DNA of 37,043 bases. Origin: Actinomycetota bacterium. GTDB taxonomy: Bacteria > Actinomycetota > Actinomycetes > Nanopelagicales > Nanopelagicaceae. Of this stretch, positions 21,196-31,882 are shown one piece after another. The stretch covers positions 1 through 37,043 of the forward strand of contig JAPOJK010000003.1 in NCBI GenBank assembly GCA_029978465.1, in the 5' to 3' direction. The notes beneath the pieces are model-generated. The model had not been told where the DNA came from and did not search any database. It worked only from the letters and a program-made list of their open reading frames with translations. The position numbers and the translations under genes were made by a program. Every line of letters starts with the position of its first letter. The stretch's first letter is position 1.

Positions 21196-22148
21196 TGCGA
21201 GTCTTAGTTACTGGCGGAACTGGCTATATCGGATCTACCGCTGTTGAGATTTTGCTGGGTCAAGGCTTTGAGATTTCAATTCTTGACGATTGCAGCATGG
21301 GTCATGCCGACACTGTGCCAGCGGGTGTGCGTTTCATACAAGGATCACTGCTCAATGCTGCTGAAGTTGCCGATGCCCTAGCTGGATGTGACGCGGTTAT
21401 GCACTTTGCCGGTAAATCCCTTGTTGGTGAATCTGTTGAAAAGCCGGATTTGTATCACTCGGTCAATGTTGACGGAACCCGAATTTTGCTAGATGAAATG
21501 CGCAAGCAATCAATTACAAAGATCGTCTTTTCATCATCTGCGGCAACTTACGGTGAACCCAAGGTTGTTCCAATCCTTGAAACCGCAGAAACCAACCCAA
21601 CAAACCCCTATGGTGCAACAAAGTTGGCCATTGATCACATGATTACTAAGGAAGCATCAGAGCACGGAATCTCTGCGGCCTCGTTGCGCTACTTCAATGT
21701 AGCTGGAGCTCTGAAAGCAGATCGTGGCTGGCTTGCCGAACGCCACAACCCCGAGACTCACTTGATTCCAAATGTTTTGTGCAGCACGCAAGCAAACCCA
21801 GTAAAGATTTTTGGTACTGATTGGCCCACAGCCGACGGCACCTGCATTCGAGATTATGTTCATGTAATTGATTTAATTGATGCTCATATAAAAGCGCTGA
21901 ACTCTTTAGGTGCCGCAGGACATGAGATTTATAACTTGGGCAGTGGTTCTGGTTACTCGGTTCGCGAGGTAGTAAAAGCTGCAAGCGATGCCATCGGTCA
22001 TCAGATTCCATTTGTTGATTCACCACGTCGAGCAGGAGATCCAGCGGTACTCATCGCAGATATTTCAAAGGCTAAGAGAATGCTTGCGTGGGAACCAACC
22101 CGAGATATGACAACAATGGTCGCCGATACCCTCAATTCAATGGCTTAA
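21195..22148 (+). CDS. galE: UDP-glucose 4-epimerase
   Basis: VLVTGGTGYIGSTAVEIL, SSSAATYGEP, NPYGATKLAID, RDYVHVIDL motifs; TAATG overlap with galT stop. Confidence 0.94.
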   Translation: MRVLVTGGTGYIGSTAVEILLGQGFEISILDDCSMGHADTVPAGVRFIQGSLLNAAEVADALAGCDAVMHFAGKSLVGESVEKPDLYHSVNVDGTRILLDEMRKQSITKIVFSSSAATYGEPKVVPILETAETNPTNPYGATKLAIDHMITKEASEHGISAASLRYFNVAGALKADRGWLAERHNPETHLIPNVLCSTQANPVKIFGTDWPTADGTCIRDYVHVIDLIDAHIKALNSLGAAGHEIYNLGSGSGYSVREVVKAASDAIGHQIPFVDSPRRAGDPAVLIADISKAKRMLAWEPTRDMTTMVADTLNSMA

Positions 22149-22150
22149 TC

Positions 22151-23287
22151 ATGAGCAGGATTGAAGAAAAGTTTTTAGAGACCTTTGGTGAAGAGCCTGA
22201 TTTAGTGGCCGCAGCACCTGGTCGAGTAAATCTGATTGGTGAACACATCGATTACAGCGATGGTTTTGTTCTGCCCTTTGCCATTAAAGATCGAACCCTA
22301 GTTGCCGCCAGAAAACGCAGTGACTCAACGGTTCGTATCGCATCTGCACAACGCAGAAACAAGGTGGTAACGGTTGATATCAATCAGGTTAAGCCTGGGC
22401 TCAAGGGTGAATGGGAGCGTTACGCCCTCGGTGTCTTGTGGTCTTTGGGTGTTAAAGATGGTGTGGATCTTATGATCGATGGCCATGTTCCCCTAGGTGC
22501 TGGCCTGTCATCATCTGCCGCCCTTGAATGTTCAGTTGCAACGGCGATGAATCACCTCTTTGATTTGGGATTTAATCTTGAAGAGTTAGCCCGTTTAACT
22601 CAAAAAGCTGAGAATCAATATGTAGGAGTTCCATGCGGAATCATGGATCAATCCGTTTCATTAATGGCTACACAAGGCTCAGCGTTACTTCTAGATTGCC
22701 GGGATCTTTCTACCAAGAACATTCCATTTGATGTTGCATCCAGCGGTTTAGAACTGTTAATCATTGATACCCAAGCCCATCACGCTCTGACTGATGGTGG
22801 ATATGCAGAACGTCGTGCATCTTGCGAATCAGCGGTTGCAAAGTTAGGTATTACCTCGCTGCGTGAATTAACTATAGAAAAGCTACAAGAATCTAGTGCT
22901 TTACTTACTGAAACAGAGTTCATTCGTGTTCGTCACGCTGTCACTGAAATGAAGCGGGTATTGGATTGCGTCGACGCGTTGAGTGCCTCTGATTTTGAAA
23001 AGGTAGGTCAGTTAATTAACCAATCGCACGCCTCTTTGCGTGATGATTACACCGTTTCTTGCCCCGAATTAGATACAGCGGTCGATGCAGCGCTTGCTGC
23101 AGGTGCGTTAGGTTCGCGAATGGTAGGCGGAGGATTTGGTGGAAGTGCAATCGCTTTAATTCAGGCCTCAAAAACTACTGAAACAATTAAAGCGATAGAA
23201 AAAGCATTTTCACAAAAAGGGTTTAAAGCTCCACGATTCTTTACCTCTTTGCCAAGTCAAGGCGCAGAGCTACTTTCTCGACGCTGA
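22151..23287 (+). CDS. galK: Galactokinase
   Basis: APGRVNLIGEHIDYSDGFVLPFAI, PLGAGLSSSAALE, GCIMDQ-like CGIMDQSVS, GSRMVGGGFGGSAIAL; start re-assigned to ATG 22151. Confidence 0.95.
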   Translation: MSRIEEKFLETFGEEPDLVAAAPGRVNLIGEHIDYSDGFVLPFAIKDRTLVAARKRSDSTVRIASAQRRNKVVTVDINQVKPGLKGEWERYALGVLWSLGVKDGVDLMIDGHVPLGAGLSSSAALECSVATAMNHLFDLGFNLEELARLTQKAENQYVGVPCGIMDQSVSLMATQGSALLLDCRDLSTKNIPFDVASSGLELLIIDTQAHHALTDGGYAERRASCESAVAKLGITSLRELTIEKLQESSALLTETEFIRVRHAVTEMKRVLDCVDALSASDFEKVGQLINQSHASLRDDYTVSCPELDTAVDAALAAGALGSRMVGGGFGGSAIALIQASKTTETIKAIEKAFSQKGFKAPRFFTSLPSQGAELLSRR

Positions 23288-23524
23288 TTACAAAGGGGTG
23301 ATTGAAAGTACTTCTACCCCACCGATTGCACCTAAAACATTGAGCAAATCGGTTGGATCGCTTCCTGGCACAGCAACAGTGATGTCATCGTAACCACGAC
23401 CATCTTCAGATTTCACAACCGCGAGCGCGCGAATATCTCCACCAGCTGCTCCAATTGCAGAAGCTAATAATCCAAGTGAACCCGGGCGATCTGGGATTGC
23501 TACGTTAAGTTGAAATAGTGCCAT
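23288..23524 (-). CDS. Small ACT-domain protein
   Basis: 78 aa FQLNVAIPDRPGSLGLLASAIGAAGGDIRAL..., ACT-domain pattern. Confidence 0.75.
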   Translation of the reverse strand: MALFQLNVAIPDRPGSLGLLASAIGAAGGDIRALAVVKSEDGRGYDDITVAVPGSDPTDLLNVLGAIGGVEVLSITPL

Positions 23525-23563
23525 GGCTCAACAATACCCTGACACTATTTCAGCCAAGTTACA

Positions 23564-24670
23564 TTAATTTGAAGGTGCGGTTCCAAGAGTCACTTTGAAG
23601 CTCTTAGAGCCACCCGTTGGCAGATCGACAGTTACCGTGATGGTGCTACCTGGAGCGTATGAGCGAATCTTCACAATCGCGCCTACCTGATCAGCGATCT
23701 TGACTCCATCGATAGAGGTGATGACAGAGCCAGCTGGAATTCCAGCCTTTTCTGCTCCCTCATTAGGACTTAAGCGACCGATCTTCGCACCAGTTCCTGT
23801 GTAACTAGTATCAAAGAAAACTCCCAGTACAGGACGAGTTGATTTACCGTTGGCGATTAACTCATCAATCACACGCTTAGCCTCATTGATTGGAATTGCA
23901 AACCCCAATCCGATGCTTCCGCTGGTTCCCCCAGAAGATAAGGTCGCAATCGCTGAGTTAACACCGATGATTCTTCCCTGAGAATCAAGAAGTGCTCCCC
24001 CTGAGTTTCCAGGATTAATTGCCGCATCGGTCTGAATCGCATTTACATAAGACTCTGCCCCAATAGTTCCTGTTGTCACAGGTCGGTTAAGAGCTGAAAT
24101 GATTCCACTTGTTACGGTACTGGCTAATCCCAATGGAGAACCAATTGCCACGACAGATTCGCCAACACTTATCTTTGATGAATCCCCTACAGAAACAACC
24201 GGGAGATTTCCACGATTAATCTTTAGGACCGCCAAATCGTAAGCAATATCTCGACCAACAATTTGGGCAGGGATTGTGTCGCCATTGAGAAGTTCTACAG
24301 TGATTGTGCCACTTACAGCTGCGGCCTCAATTACATGGTTATTAGTAATGATAAATGAATTGCTCTTATCGGATTTGTAGATGGATCCACTTCCGCTGCC
24401 ACTACCTGAGACAGTTACAACCTTTATGGAGACAACTGATGGATTTACGACAGCGGCAATACTCTTCACATCAATGGTTGGTGCACCTAGTGTCAGCGCG
24501 GTTCTCGTGGTTGAACAGCCATTTGAACCTGCAAGAAAGATTGCTTGGGTTTTCTTATCCACACACACTTTAACGCCAAGTGGTTCAGATGTAGCCGCTG
24601 TTGCAACTCCACCTGCAACTGATGCTCCTAAGAGAAAAGCTACGATGATCTTTACCGATGATTTCTTCAT
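23564..24670 (-). CDS. HtrA/DegP-like secreted serine protease with PDZ domain
   Basis: Signal peptide; catalytic triad motifs ITNNHVIE, DIAYDLAVLKI, INPGNSGGALLD; C-terminal PDZ-like GSVITSIDGVKI; AGAGG 6 nt before ATG 24670. Confidence 0.92.
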   Translation of the reverse strand: MKKSSVKIIVAFLLGASVAGGVATAATSEPLGVKVCVDKKTQAIFLAGSNGCSTTRTALTLGAPTIDVKSIAAVVNPSVVSIKVVTVSGSGSGSGSIYKSDKSNSFIITNNHVIEAAAVSGTITVELLNGDTIPAQIVGRDIAYDLAVLKINRGNLPVVSVGDSSKISVGESVVAIGSPLGLASTVTSGIISALNRPVTTGTIGAESYVNAIQTDAAINPGNSGGALLDSQGRIIGVNSAIATLSSGGTSGSIGLGFAIPINEAKRVIDELIANGKSTRPVLGVFFDTSYTGTGAKIGRLSPNEGAEKAGIPAGSVITSIDGVKIADQVGAIVKIRSYAPGSTITVTVDLPTGGSKSFKVTLGTAPSN

Positions 24671-24747
24671 GTCAACCTCTTTCGCCACGGCAAGTTTTCA
24701 TAGAGACCTGAGAGAAAGTTTAAAAAGGGCTTACTAATTGGTGCAAC

Positions 24748-25131
24748 TTATGCGAGTACTACCCAGCCGCTCTTCACCGCAACCTTCACTGTAGGCAAAG
24801 GATCTGTTGCTGGACCTGTCACAACTGCACCCTTTTTAAATGGATCAAAGCTTGCATTATGTACTGAGCAGACCAACAACTTTTTTGGGCTGAAGTATTT
24901 AGTTAATCCACCTTGGTGGGTACAAATAGTTTGATAGGCAAAGACGCCGGTCTTTGTTCGGAACAAAAGTGCTGGAGCTCCATTGGGTAATTGGAATTGA
25001 AATGTTCCGCCAACCTTGATTTTGGTGAGTCGGATGATTTGGGAGTTGGCGGCCTGTGCTCGACCTCCAACAAGGGAGGTGGCAATGGTGGCTAATGCCA
25101 TACGAAGAGCGGATCGGCGTGTGATTTTCAT
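24748..25131 (-). CDS. Tat-exported Rieske [2Fe-2S] domain protein
   Basis: MKITRRSALRMALATIA twin-arginine signal; CTHQGG...CSVHNASFD Rieske ligands; start trimmed to 25131 because the ORF-track start lies inside tRNA-Asn. Confidence 0.87.
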   Translation of the reverse strand: MKITRRSALRMALATIATSLVGGRAQAANSQIIRLTKIKVGGTFQFQLPNGAPALLFRTKTGVFAYQTICTHQGGLTKYFSPKKLLVCSVHNASFDPFKKGAVVTGPATDPLPTVKVAVKSGWVVLA

Positions 25132-25134
25132 ATG

Positions 25135-25206
25135 CTCCCTGACTTGGATTCGAACCAAGAACCTGTCGATTAACAGTCGACTGCTCTGCCGTTGAGCTAT
25201 CAGGGA
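25135..25206 (-). tRNA. tRNA-Asn (anticodon GTT)
   Basis: TCCCTGATAGCTCAACGGCAGAGCAGTCGACTGTTAATCGACAGGTTCTTGGTTCGAATCCAAGTCAGGGAG; anticodon loop CTGTTAA; 3' CCA not encoded. Confidence 0.96.
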
Positions 25207-25226
25207 TTACGTGTGCAGGCGCAAAC

Positions 25227-25254
25227 TCTAGCGCACGCACGCTGAAGGGCAAAA
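25227..25254 (-). promoter_or_regulatory. Candidate promoter for tRNA-Asn
   Basis: Minus strand TTGCCC-16 nt-TAGAGT just upstream of the tRNA. Confidence 0.45.
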
Positions 25255-25267
25255 ATTAGAGCGTTGT

Positions 25268-27118
25268 TTAAAGGCTTCCGAGCGCCAGATCATGCAGGGA
25301 GCGACGGGCACTTTCCAGGGCTACTAACTGGGCAAAGGCGGCGTTGTACTCAATCTCATTTTCTACAGGATTAAGGCGCTGTAGTGATGATTTGAGATCG
25401 GCGATAGAACGAGAGATTGCTACCTCACGCAGCCGGGCAACGATACTTGCAACATAGAGTTGAGTGGGCTTTCCATCGGCGCGAATTGGTTCGACAGTTA
25501 GTTCAGTAAACAGCGCTCGTAAGTTTTCATCGGTGATTACCTCTGGTGAAATCTTCTCATGTGCATCAATCGCAGTACGCATGGCGCTGTAAGCAGGATG
25601 TGTAAATGCGCCCGGCTCGATTGAACTCCACAGATCACCTTCAAAAAGTTGTGGCTCTTGCAAACGAGACTTAAGAACTTCACGTTCTAAAATCAATCGA
25701 GCCTCATTGGGATCTGGTCTGAAGTTTTGTTGTGCCGGTACTTCTTCAACTTGTTGGCGAGATTGTTGTGGAGCAGCTTTCGCACCTTGTGCAACTGCGC
25801 GAGTAACTATCTCAACCTCAACACCTAACCACCCTGCAAGTAAACGCGTGTATTCAGGTCGCAAAGATTTATCTCGAATTTGTGCGACCAATGGTGCTGC
25901 AGCATTTAATGCATTGACGCGACCTTCGGCGGTATCTAATTTGTGGTGTGCAAGCTCTGCACGAATTGCAAACTCAAAAAGTGGAACTCGACGAGCGATC
26001 AAATCGCGAAGTGCCAGATCACCTTTTTCTTGGCGTAGTTCACATGGATCTAAACCATCTGGTTCAACGGCAACAAAGGTTTGGGTTACAAACTTTTGAT
26101 CCTCGCTAAAAGCGCGAAGCGCAGCCTTTTGGCCTGCGGCATCACCATCAAAGGTAAAGATAACCTCGCCACGGAATGAATCATCATCCATTAAGAGACG
26201 ACGTAAAATTCTGATGTGGTCTGCACCAAAGGCGGTTCCACATGTGGCAACCGCGGTTGTAATTCCAGCAAGGTGCGCAGCCATGACATCGGTGTACCCC
26301 TCAACGATGACCGCCTGGCGCTTCTTGGCAATCTCTTTTTTAGCGACATCTAGGCCGTAAAGAACCTGGCTCTTCTTATAAATCGGGGTTTCCGAGGTAT
26401 TTAAATACTTTGGACCTTGATCCTCTTCATCACTTGCTAACTTTCGAGCACCAAATCCAACGATGTCACCGGAGATATCTTTAATCGGCCACATCAAACG
26501 ATTGCGGAACTTATCAATTGGTCCGCGTTGACCCATCTTGGATAATCCAGCCAGCTCTAACTCATCAATTGAATATCCCAAACCGCGCAGATGCTTTGTT
26601 AATCCATCCCATTCATCGGGTGAGTACCCAACACCAAACTGTTGGCAGGCGGATTTATCAAAGCCACGTTTAGTTAATAAATCCCGACCATGCGCTGCGT
26701 TGGGCGAGGTATTGAGCTGCTCTTGATAAAACTTTGCAGCCTCTGCATGGGCAGCGATTAAACGATTACGAGTACCTGATGTAACAACGGGACCTGATGA
26801 GGCGGAGTTTCCTTCTTCATATCGCAGGGTGTAGCCGATGCGATCTGCTAAACGTTCAATTGTTTCGGTGAAAGTTAAATGGTCAATTTTCATTAAGAAA
26901 GCGATGACATCGCCACCGGTTTGGCAACCGAAGCAGTGAAAGTATCCCTTGCTTGGCGTTACATGAAATGAGGGTGATTTTTCATCATGAAATGGACATA
27001 AACCCTTTTTCTGACCGCCGCCAGCATTTTTTAATTGAACGTAATCTGCAACAACCTCATCGATGGGAGCACGGTCGCGGATGTATGCAACATCCTCTTC
27101 CTTAATGCGACCACTCAT
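25268..27118 (-). CDS. dnaG: DNA primase
   Basis: CPFHDEKSPSFHVTPSKGYFHCFGCQTGGDVIAFLM zinc finger, VEGYTDVMAAHLAG toprim; 616 aa. Confidence 0.97.
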   Translation of the reverse strand: MSGRIKEEDVAYIRDRAPIDEVVADYVQLKNAGGGQKKGLCPFHDEKSPSFHVTPSKGYFHCFGCQTGGDVIAFLMKIDHLTFTETIERLADRIGYTLRYEEGNSASSGPVVTSGTRNRLIAAHAEAAKFYQEQLNTSPNAAHGRDLLTKRGFDKSACQQFGVGYSPDEWDGLTKHLRGLGYSIDELELAGLSKMGQRGPIDKFRNRLMWPIKDISGDIVGFGARKLASDEEDQGPKYLNTSETPIYKKSQVLYGLDVAKKEIAKKRQAVIVEGYTDVMAAHLAGITTAVATCGTAFGADHIRILRRLLMDDDSFRGEVIFTFDGDAAGQKAALRAFSEDQKFVTQTFVAVEPDGLDPCELRQEKGDLALRDLIARRVPLFEFAIRAELAHHKLDTAEGRVNALNAAAPLVAQIRDKSLRPEYTRLLAGWLGVEVEIVTRAVAQGAKAAPQQSRQQVEEVPAQQNFRPDPNEARLILEREVLKSRLQEPQLFEGDLWSSIEPGAFTHPAYSAMRTAIDAHEKISPEVITDENLRALFTELTVEPIRADGKPTQLYVASIVARLREVAISRSIADLKSSLQRLNPVENEIEYNAAFAQLVALESARRSLHDLALGSL

Positions 27119-27127
27119 ACCCTCACC

Positions 27128-28342
27128 TTACCGATTCGCTAGTAGACGTGCATGAAGGGCGTATGCGCCAGGGTCAGTTAGCGCGGCAACTTGATCGATA
27201 ATCACCCGCATTTTGGCGGTTTCATCGGAGGCTTCATTCCAAGGCTTTTGGAAAAAGGAGTCCATTTCGTGTGGGTGCTTGAGCAGCATCTCAACAAGCT
27301 CTTTGATGATGACATGTTGCTTTGCATAGCGATCTTGTGAGTGCGCAGCGTTAATTAAGTAATGCCCAGCAATCGCCTTGAGGAAATCTACTTCGATCTT
27401 TTGCTCACGTGGAATGACTAAATCAGCGCTGTAACGAGAAAGGGGTCCATCTCCATGAACCTTGCGTGTTTCAAGCTCGGCAGCCAAAACAAACCGTCCA
27501 ATTAACTGGCTGGTTGAATCCTTAAGTCGGGCAAGGCTTCTGTGGCTTCCATCGTAGTAATGCGGCCAAGCAGACAATGATGACAAACGAGCATGAGCAT
27601 CAATGGCCTCTTGCTCAGTTGCATCGCTCTTGTAATCCTTCGTCATTACTGAATACAACTGTGAAAAATCATTCCTGAAGTTCTTTACCGAAACCTGTCC
27701 TGCAAAGATTGCATCCTCTAGATCGTGAACAGAGTATGCACAATCATCAGACCAATCCATGATCTGAGCTTCAATACACTTCTTGCCAACTGGTGCACCT
27801 TTTCTCATCCATGTGAAGATCTCGACATCATCGTCATAAACACCAAATTTGCGAGGATTTTCAGATCTAGGCCATGGGTACTTGGTTGCTCCATCTAAAG
27901 ATGCCCGCGTTAAATTCAGGCCAACGCTCTTTCCATCAGCATCGACAGTCTTTGCTTCAAGTCGAACTAACAATCTAAAACTTTGCGCATTACCTTCAAA
28001 GCCACCAAAATCTTTAGCGATCTCGGCAAGTGCTTCTTCACCATTATGACCAAATGGTGGATGACCTAAGTCATGTGACAGACATGCTGTGTCTTGCAGA
28101 TCAGGATCTGCACCCAACGATTCTCCAAGTTCGCGACCGATTTGAGCGCACTCTAAAGAGTGTGAAAGTCGTGTGCGTTGAAAATCATTTTCCCAAGGGA
28201 CGGCAACCTGTGTTTTTGCAGCAAGACGTCGCAATGAAGCCGAGTGAATTACTCGCGCACGATCACGCATGAACTCGGTTCTACCTGCACGCTTGGCAGG
28301 TTCATCGAGAAACCGTTCTTGATCATGGTTGGTGTAGCTCAC
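27128..28342 (-). CDS. dgt: dGTP triphosphohydrolase-like HD protein
   Basis: RDRARVIHSASLRRLAAKTQV, RLSHSLECAQIGR, CLSHDLGHPPFGHNGE HD motifs. Confidence 0.92.
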   Translation of the reverse strand: MSYTNHDQERFLDEPAKRAGRTEFMRDRARVIHSASLRRLAAKTQVAVPWENDFQRTRLSHSLECAQIGRELGESLGADPDLQDTACLSHDLGHPPFGHNGEEALAEIAKDFGGFEGNAQSFRLLVRLEAKTVDADGKSVGLNLTRASLDGATKYPWPRSENPRKFGVYDDDVEIFTWMRKGAPVGKKCIEAQIMDWSDDCAYSVHDLEDAIFAGQVSVKNFRNDFSQLYSVMTKDYKSDATEQEAIDAHARLSSLSAWPHYYDGSHRSLARLKDSTSQLIGRFVLAAELETRKVHGDGPLSRYSADLVIPREQKIEVDFLKAIAGHYLINAAHSQDRYAKQHVIIKELVEMLLKHPHEMDSFFQKPWNEASDETAKMRVIIDQVAALTDPGAYALHARLLANR

Positions 28343-28992
28343 GGAAGTACCTTAGTAACAATGTCAGCACCTGGTAAGTGATCACTTACATGAATGCCTC
28401 GTCGTCCAACGGTGATGTAGGCCAAATACGCTGCCGCTTCACGAAGAAGATAGCGATATCCACTGTTATCAAGGGTATTTGGCCCTGTTTGAACAGGTGA
28501 ACAGGTTCCTAGAACTCCTTGATCATTAGCCATCTTTATTGCACGTGCGCAGTGAAAAGGATCGGTAACAATAATGACATCGCTGACGTAACGCTTTTTC
28601 ATCACAGCTGCATAAGCCTTTGTACTAGCTAAGGTGTCACGACCTTCTTCAACTGCAGTGATTTTCTTAGAAGGAACGCCGTTGTTACGTAGCCAATACT
28701 TTCCGGATGCCGCTTCAGTAGTGCGATCACCAGGTGCTCCTGCACCTACGGTAATAATTGATGGCGCATATCCAAGTTTGTAGATTCGTTGTGCTTCAAC
28801 TAAACGAGCTTCAAGCGCATCACCAGGTTTTCCATCGAGCTGCGCAGTTCCTAAAACAACAATCACATCTGCTTGTCGCACTACAGGGTTATTTGCAGCT
28901 CGCCATACCTGCGAAATTCCGTAGGCAGGACCAATTAAGGCAAGAATTACAATGACAGTAATTGTGCGACGAATCCATCTGAATAGAAACAT
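28339..28992 (-). CDS. DUF218/YdcF-SanA family membrane-anchored protein
   Basis: N-terminal TM helix; ADVIVVLGTAQLDGKPGDALEARLVEA... DUF218 pattern. Confidence 0.85.
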   Translation of the reverse strand: MFLFRWIRRTITVIVILALIGPAYGISQVWRAANNPVVRQADVIVVLGTAQLDGKPGDALEARLVEAQRIYKLGYAPSIITVGAGAPGDRTTEAASGKYWLRNNGVPSKKITAVEEGRDTLASTKAYAAVMKKRYVSDVIIVTDPFHCARAIKMANDQGVLGTCSPVQTGPNTLDNSGYRYLLREAAAYLAYITVGRRGIHVSDHLPGADIVTKVLP

Positions 28993-30159
28993 TTATCCGC
29001 CCGAAAATGCATCCTCTAGTTCAACATGAACTAGTTCATCGGGATCATTAAGCCAACCATCAGGCAATGTTGGTGGGCGACCATGACTTGTTCGTCCACG
29101 TGGTTTTTCTCCAACCTCAGTTGGGTATGGCTGATCCTCTAATTGATCCAGAAGATTACGCATCTCTTGCAGAGAAGAAACCATGCCTAAATCATGACGA
29201 ATCTCGCGTGGAACACGGAAACCCTTGAGGTACCAGGCCATGTGCTTTCGCATATCGCGCATTCCGCGATCTTCAGATTCTAAATACTCAACAATTAAAT
29301 TGGCGTGACGGAACATCACCTCGCGAACCTCGTGCAAGGTTGGCGTTATTTGCTTTCCTTCGCCCTTAAGCGCTGACACGAGATCGGTAAATAACCACGG
29401 ACGTCCTAAACAGCCACGACCAACTACAACTCCTGCACATCCGCTTTGCTCCACCATCGATACCGCATCGCTGCCAGACCAAATATCGCCATTGCCTAAA
29501 ACAGGTACTCCTGTTGGCTTTAAGTGCTCTACTAAACGTGCAATTGCAGACCAATCCGCTTTACCTTCATACATCTGCGCTGCTGTTCGGGCATGCAGCG
29601 CAACCCACGCAACCCCCAAATCAGCTGCAGATTGCGCCGCCTCTAGATAGGTCTCATGATCGCTGTCGATACCGATGCGCATCTTTACTGTTACTGGAAT
29701 TCCAAATGGTTTTGCAGCTTCAACAGCAGCACCCACGATATTTGTAAAGAGCTTGCGCTTAAATGGCAGCGCTGCTCCCCCACCCTTACGTGTCACCTTA
29801 GGTACAGGGCAACCAAAGTTCATATCGATATGGTCGGCAAGGTTTTCCTTACCAATCATTGTTACCGCAGCTCGCATCGTTGTTGGATCAACGCTGTACA
29901 ACTGAACTGAACGTGGCCACTCATCTTTACCAGGAACAATCATTCGCAATGTCTCTGGTCGTCTTTCAATTAACGCTCGTGCGGTAACCATTTCAGAAAC
30001 AAATAAACCTGCGCCTTGTTCGCGACAGAGCGTGCGAAATGGAGCATTGGTAATTCCGGCCATGGGTGCGAGAACAACCGGCGGATCAATGTAATGATCA
30101 CCGCTTGCTAGTGGAAGTAAGAGTGGCTTTAGCAACCTAGTAAACGAGGTGCTAACCAT
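28993..30159 (-). CDS. dusB: tRNA-dihydrouridine synthase (DusB-like)
   Basis: [63 protein letters not shown]; exact start uncertain (31-nt overlap with glyS if 30159). Confidence 0.9.
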   Translation of the reverse strand: MVSTSFTRLLKPLLLPLASGDHYIDPPVVLAPMAGITNAPFRTLCREQGAGLFVSEMVTARALIERRPETLRMIVPGKDEWPRSVQLYSVDPTTMRAAVTMIGKENLADHIDMNFGCPVPKVTRKGGGAALPFKRKLFTNIVGAAVEAAKPFGIPVTVKMRIGIDSDHETYLEAAQSAADLGVAWVALHARTAAQMYEGKADWSAIARLVEHLKPTGVPVLGNGDIWSGSDAVSMVEQSGCAGVVVGRGCLGRPWLFTDLVSALKGEGKQITPTLHEVREVMFRHANLIVEYLESEDRGMRDMRKHMAWYLKGFRVPREIRHDLGMVSSLQEMRNLLDQLEDQPYPTEVGEKPRGRTSHGRPPTLPDGWLNDPDELVHVELEDAFSGG

Positions 30160-31508
30160 GCCTCGACCTGATCCAGGCCGATGCGCTCTTGCGCCATTGT
30201 GTCGCGATCGCGAATAGTTACCGCATTATCTTCAAGTGTCTCGAAGTCAACGGTGATGCAATATGGAGTACCGATCTCATCTTGGCGACGGTAACGACGT
30301 CCGATTGCACCTGCATCATCAAAATCAATGTTCCAGTTCTTGCGAAGTTGTGTAGCAAGATCGCGTGCCTTTGGTGAAAGATCAGCATTACGTGACAAAG
30401 GCAAAACCGCAGCCTTAATTGGTGCCAAGCGATGATCAAGCTTGAGTACTGCACGCTTTTCCATCTCGCCCTTGCTATTTGGTGCTTCATCTTCAGTGAA
30501 CGCATCCATCAAGAAGGTCAGAGTGCAACGATCTACACCTGCTGCAGGCTCAATTACATAAGGTGTCCAACGCTCACCCTTTTCCTGATCAAAGTAAGAA
30601 AGATCCTTACCTGATGCAGCTGAGTGGGCTTTCAGATCGAAATCTGTACGGTTAGCAATACCTTCGAGCTCGCCCCATTCAGTTCCGGCAAATTCAAACT
30701 TGTATTCGATATCTGCTGTGCGCTTTGAATAATGCGACAGCTTCTCTTTTGGATGATCGTAGATACGTAAACGATCTGGGTTGATACCAAGATCTACATA
30801 CCAAGCAAGGCGTGTATCGATCCAGTACTGGTGCCATTCTTCATCGCTTCCAGGAACAACGAAGAATTCCATCTCCATCTGCTCAAACTCGCGTGTGCGG
30901 AAGATGAAGTTTCCAGGTGTAATTTCATTACGGAAAGACTTACCAATTTGACCAATACCAAATGGTGGCTTCTTGCGAGATGTCGTCATTACCTGATCAA
31001 AGTTAATAAAGATTCCTTGCGCTGTTTCTGGACGCAAATATGCAAGACCTGATTCATCTTCAACAGGTCCTAGAAAAGTTTTAAGCAATCCGCTGAACTG
31101 CTTTGGTGTTGTGAACTGACCTTTGTTTCCACATGCAGGACAGTTAATTTCAGTTAAGGATTCAGGCTTCTTCTTGTGCTTTGCCTCGTACGCCTCTTCT
31201 AGGTGATCTGCGCGGTATCGCTTGTGACAAGCGGTGCATTCAGTGAGTGGATCACTAAATGTTGCAACGTGTCCTGATGCTTCCCACACTTCCTTCGCCA
31301 AAATCACACATGAATCAAGACCGACAACATCTTCACGGCCCATAACCATGGACTTCCACCATTGGCGCTTTACATTGTTCTTGAGCTCGACTCCTAGTGG
31401 GCCGTAATCCCATGATGCGCGAAGTCCGCCATAAATTTCAGATGATGGGTAAACAAACCCGCGACGCTTTGCTAGTCCTACGATATTTTCTAAACGGTCC
31501 GTTGCCAT
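30129..31508 (-). CDS. glyS: Glycyl-tRNA synthetase
   Basis: [57 protein letters not shown] class II motifs. Confidence 0.96.
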   Translation of the reverse strand: MATDRLENIVGLAKRRGFVYPSSEIYGGLRASWDYGPLGVELKNNVKRQWWKSMVMGREDVVGLDSCVILAKEVWEASGHVATFSDPLTECTACHKRYRADHLEEAYEAKHKKKPESLTEINCPACGNKGQFTTPKQFSGLLKTFLGPVEDESGLAYLRPETAQGIFINFDQVMTTSRKKPPFGIGQIGKSFRNEITPGNFIFRTREFEQMEMEFFVVPGSDEEWHQYWIDTRLAWYVDLGINPDRLRIYDHPKEKLSHYSKRTADIEYKFEFAGTEWGELEGIANRTDFDLKAHSAASGKDLSYFDQEKGERWTPYVIEPAAGVDRCTLTFLMDAFTEDEAPNSKGEMEKRAVLKLDHRLAPIKAAVLPLSRNADLSPKARDLATQLRKNWNIDFDDAGAIGRRYRRQDEIGTPYCITVDFETLEDNAVTIRDRDTMAQERIGLDQVEAWLAPRLLGC

Positions 31509-31571
31509 AAATTGTCTCCATCCGGCTGGCTGTCGGCGAAAAGCAACGTGTGTTACTTCCGTAGCAGAATT

Positions 31572-31856
31572 TTACTCTGAGTATGGCCTTTCATATGCAC
31601 CTGGCTCATCGATAGCTTGTGCCAGCAGCGGGATCGCATTCATCTTTACATTGAGATTGCTGAGCGCTCTGCGATATGAACCCACATTTTCCCAATGGGT
31701 AACAAGTGACCACATCGTGGTGTCATCCAGGTTTTGCCCAAACTCACCGCTGACAAAACCTGCACATGCAGAAAAGGCATCGAGGGCTACCGATAACTGC
31801 GCCTCAAAATGCGAGGCGTTAGCCAAGGGTGTTGAAAAGCGGGCGATTGCAAGCAT
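31572..31856 (-). CDS. Antibiotic-biosynthesis-monooxygenase (ABM)-like small protein
   Basis: 94 aa, ABM-like ferredoxin fold pattern (MWSLVTHWENVGSYRRALSN). Confidence 0.6.
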   Translation of the reverse strand: MLAIARFSTPLANASHFEAQLSVALDAFSACAGFVSGEFGQNLDDTTMWSLVTHWENVGSYRRALSNLNVKMNAIPLLAQAIDEPGAYERPYSE

Positions 31857-31882
31857 GGGCTGAGCGTAGTGGGATCCAGATG

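Noticed and set aside
22088-22150. N-terminal extension of galK in ORF track (MGTNPRYDNNGRRYPQFNGLI)
   Set aside because: Lies inside galE and is not galactokinase-like; ATG 22151 gives the expected MSRIEEKFLETFG start.
25132-25252. ORFs running through tRNA-Asn (25158 start and 24899..25252)
   Set aside because: They translate the tRNA sequence; the Tat signal starts at 25131.
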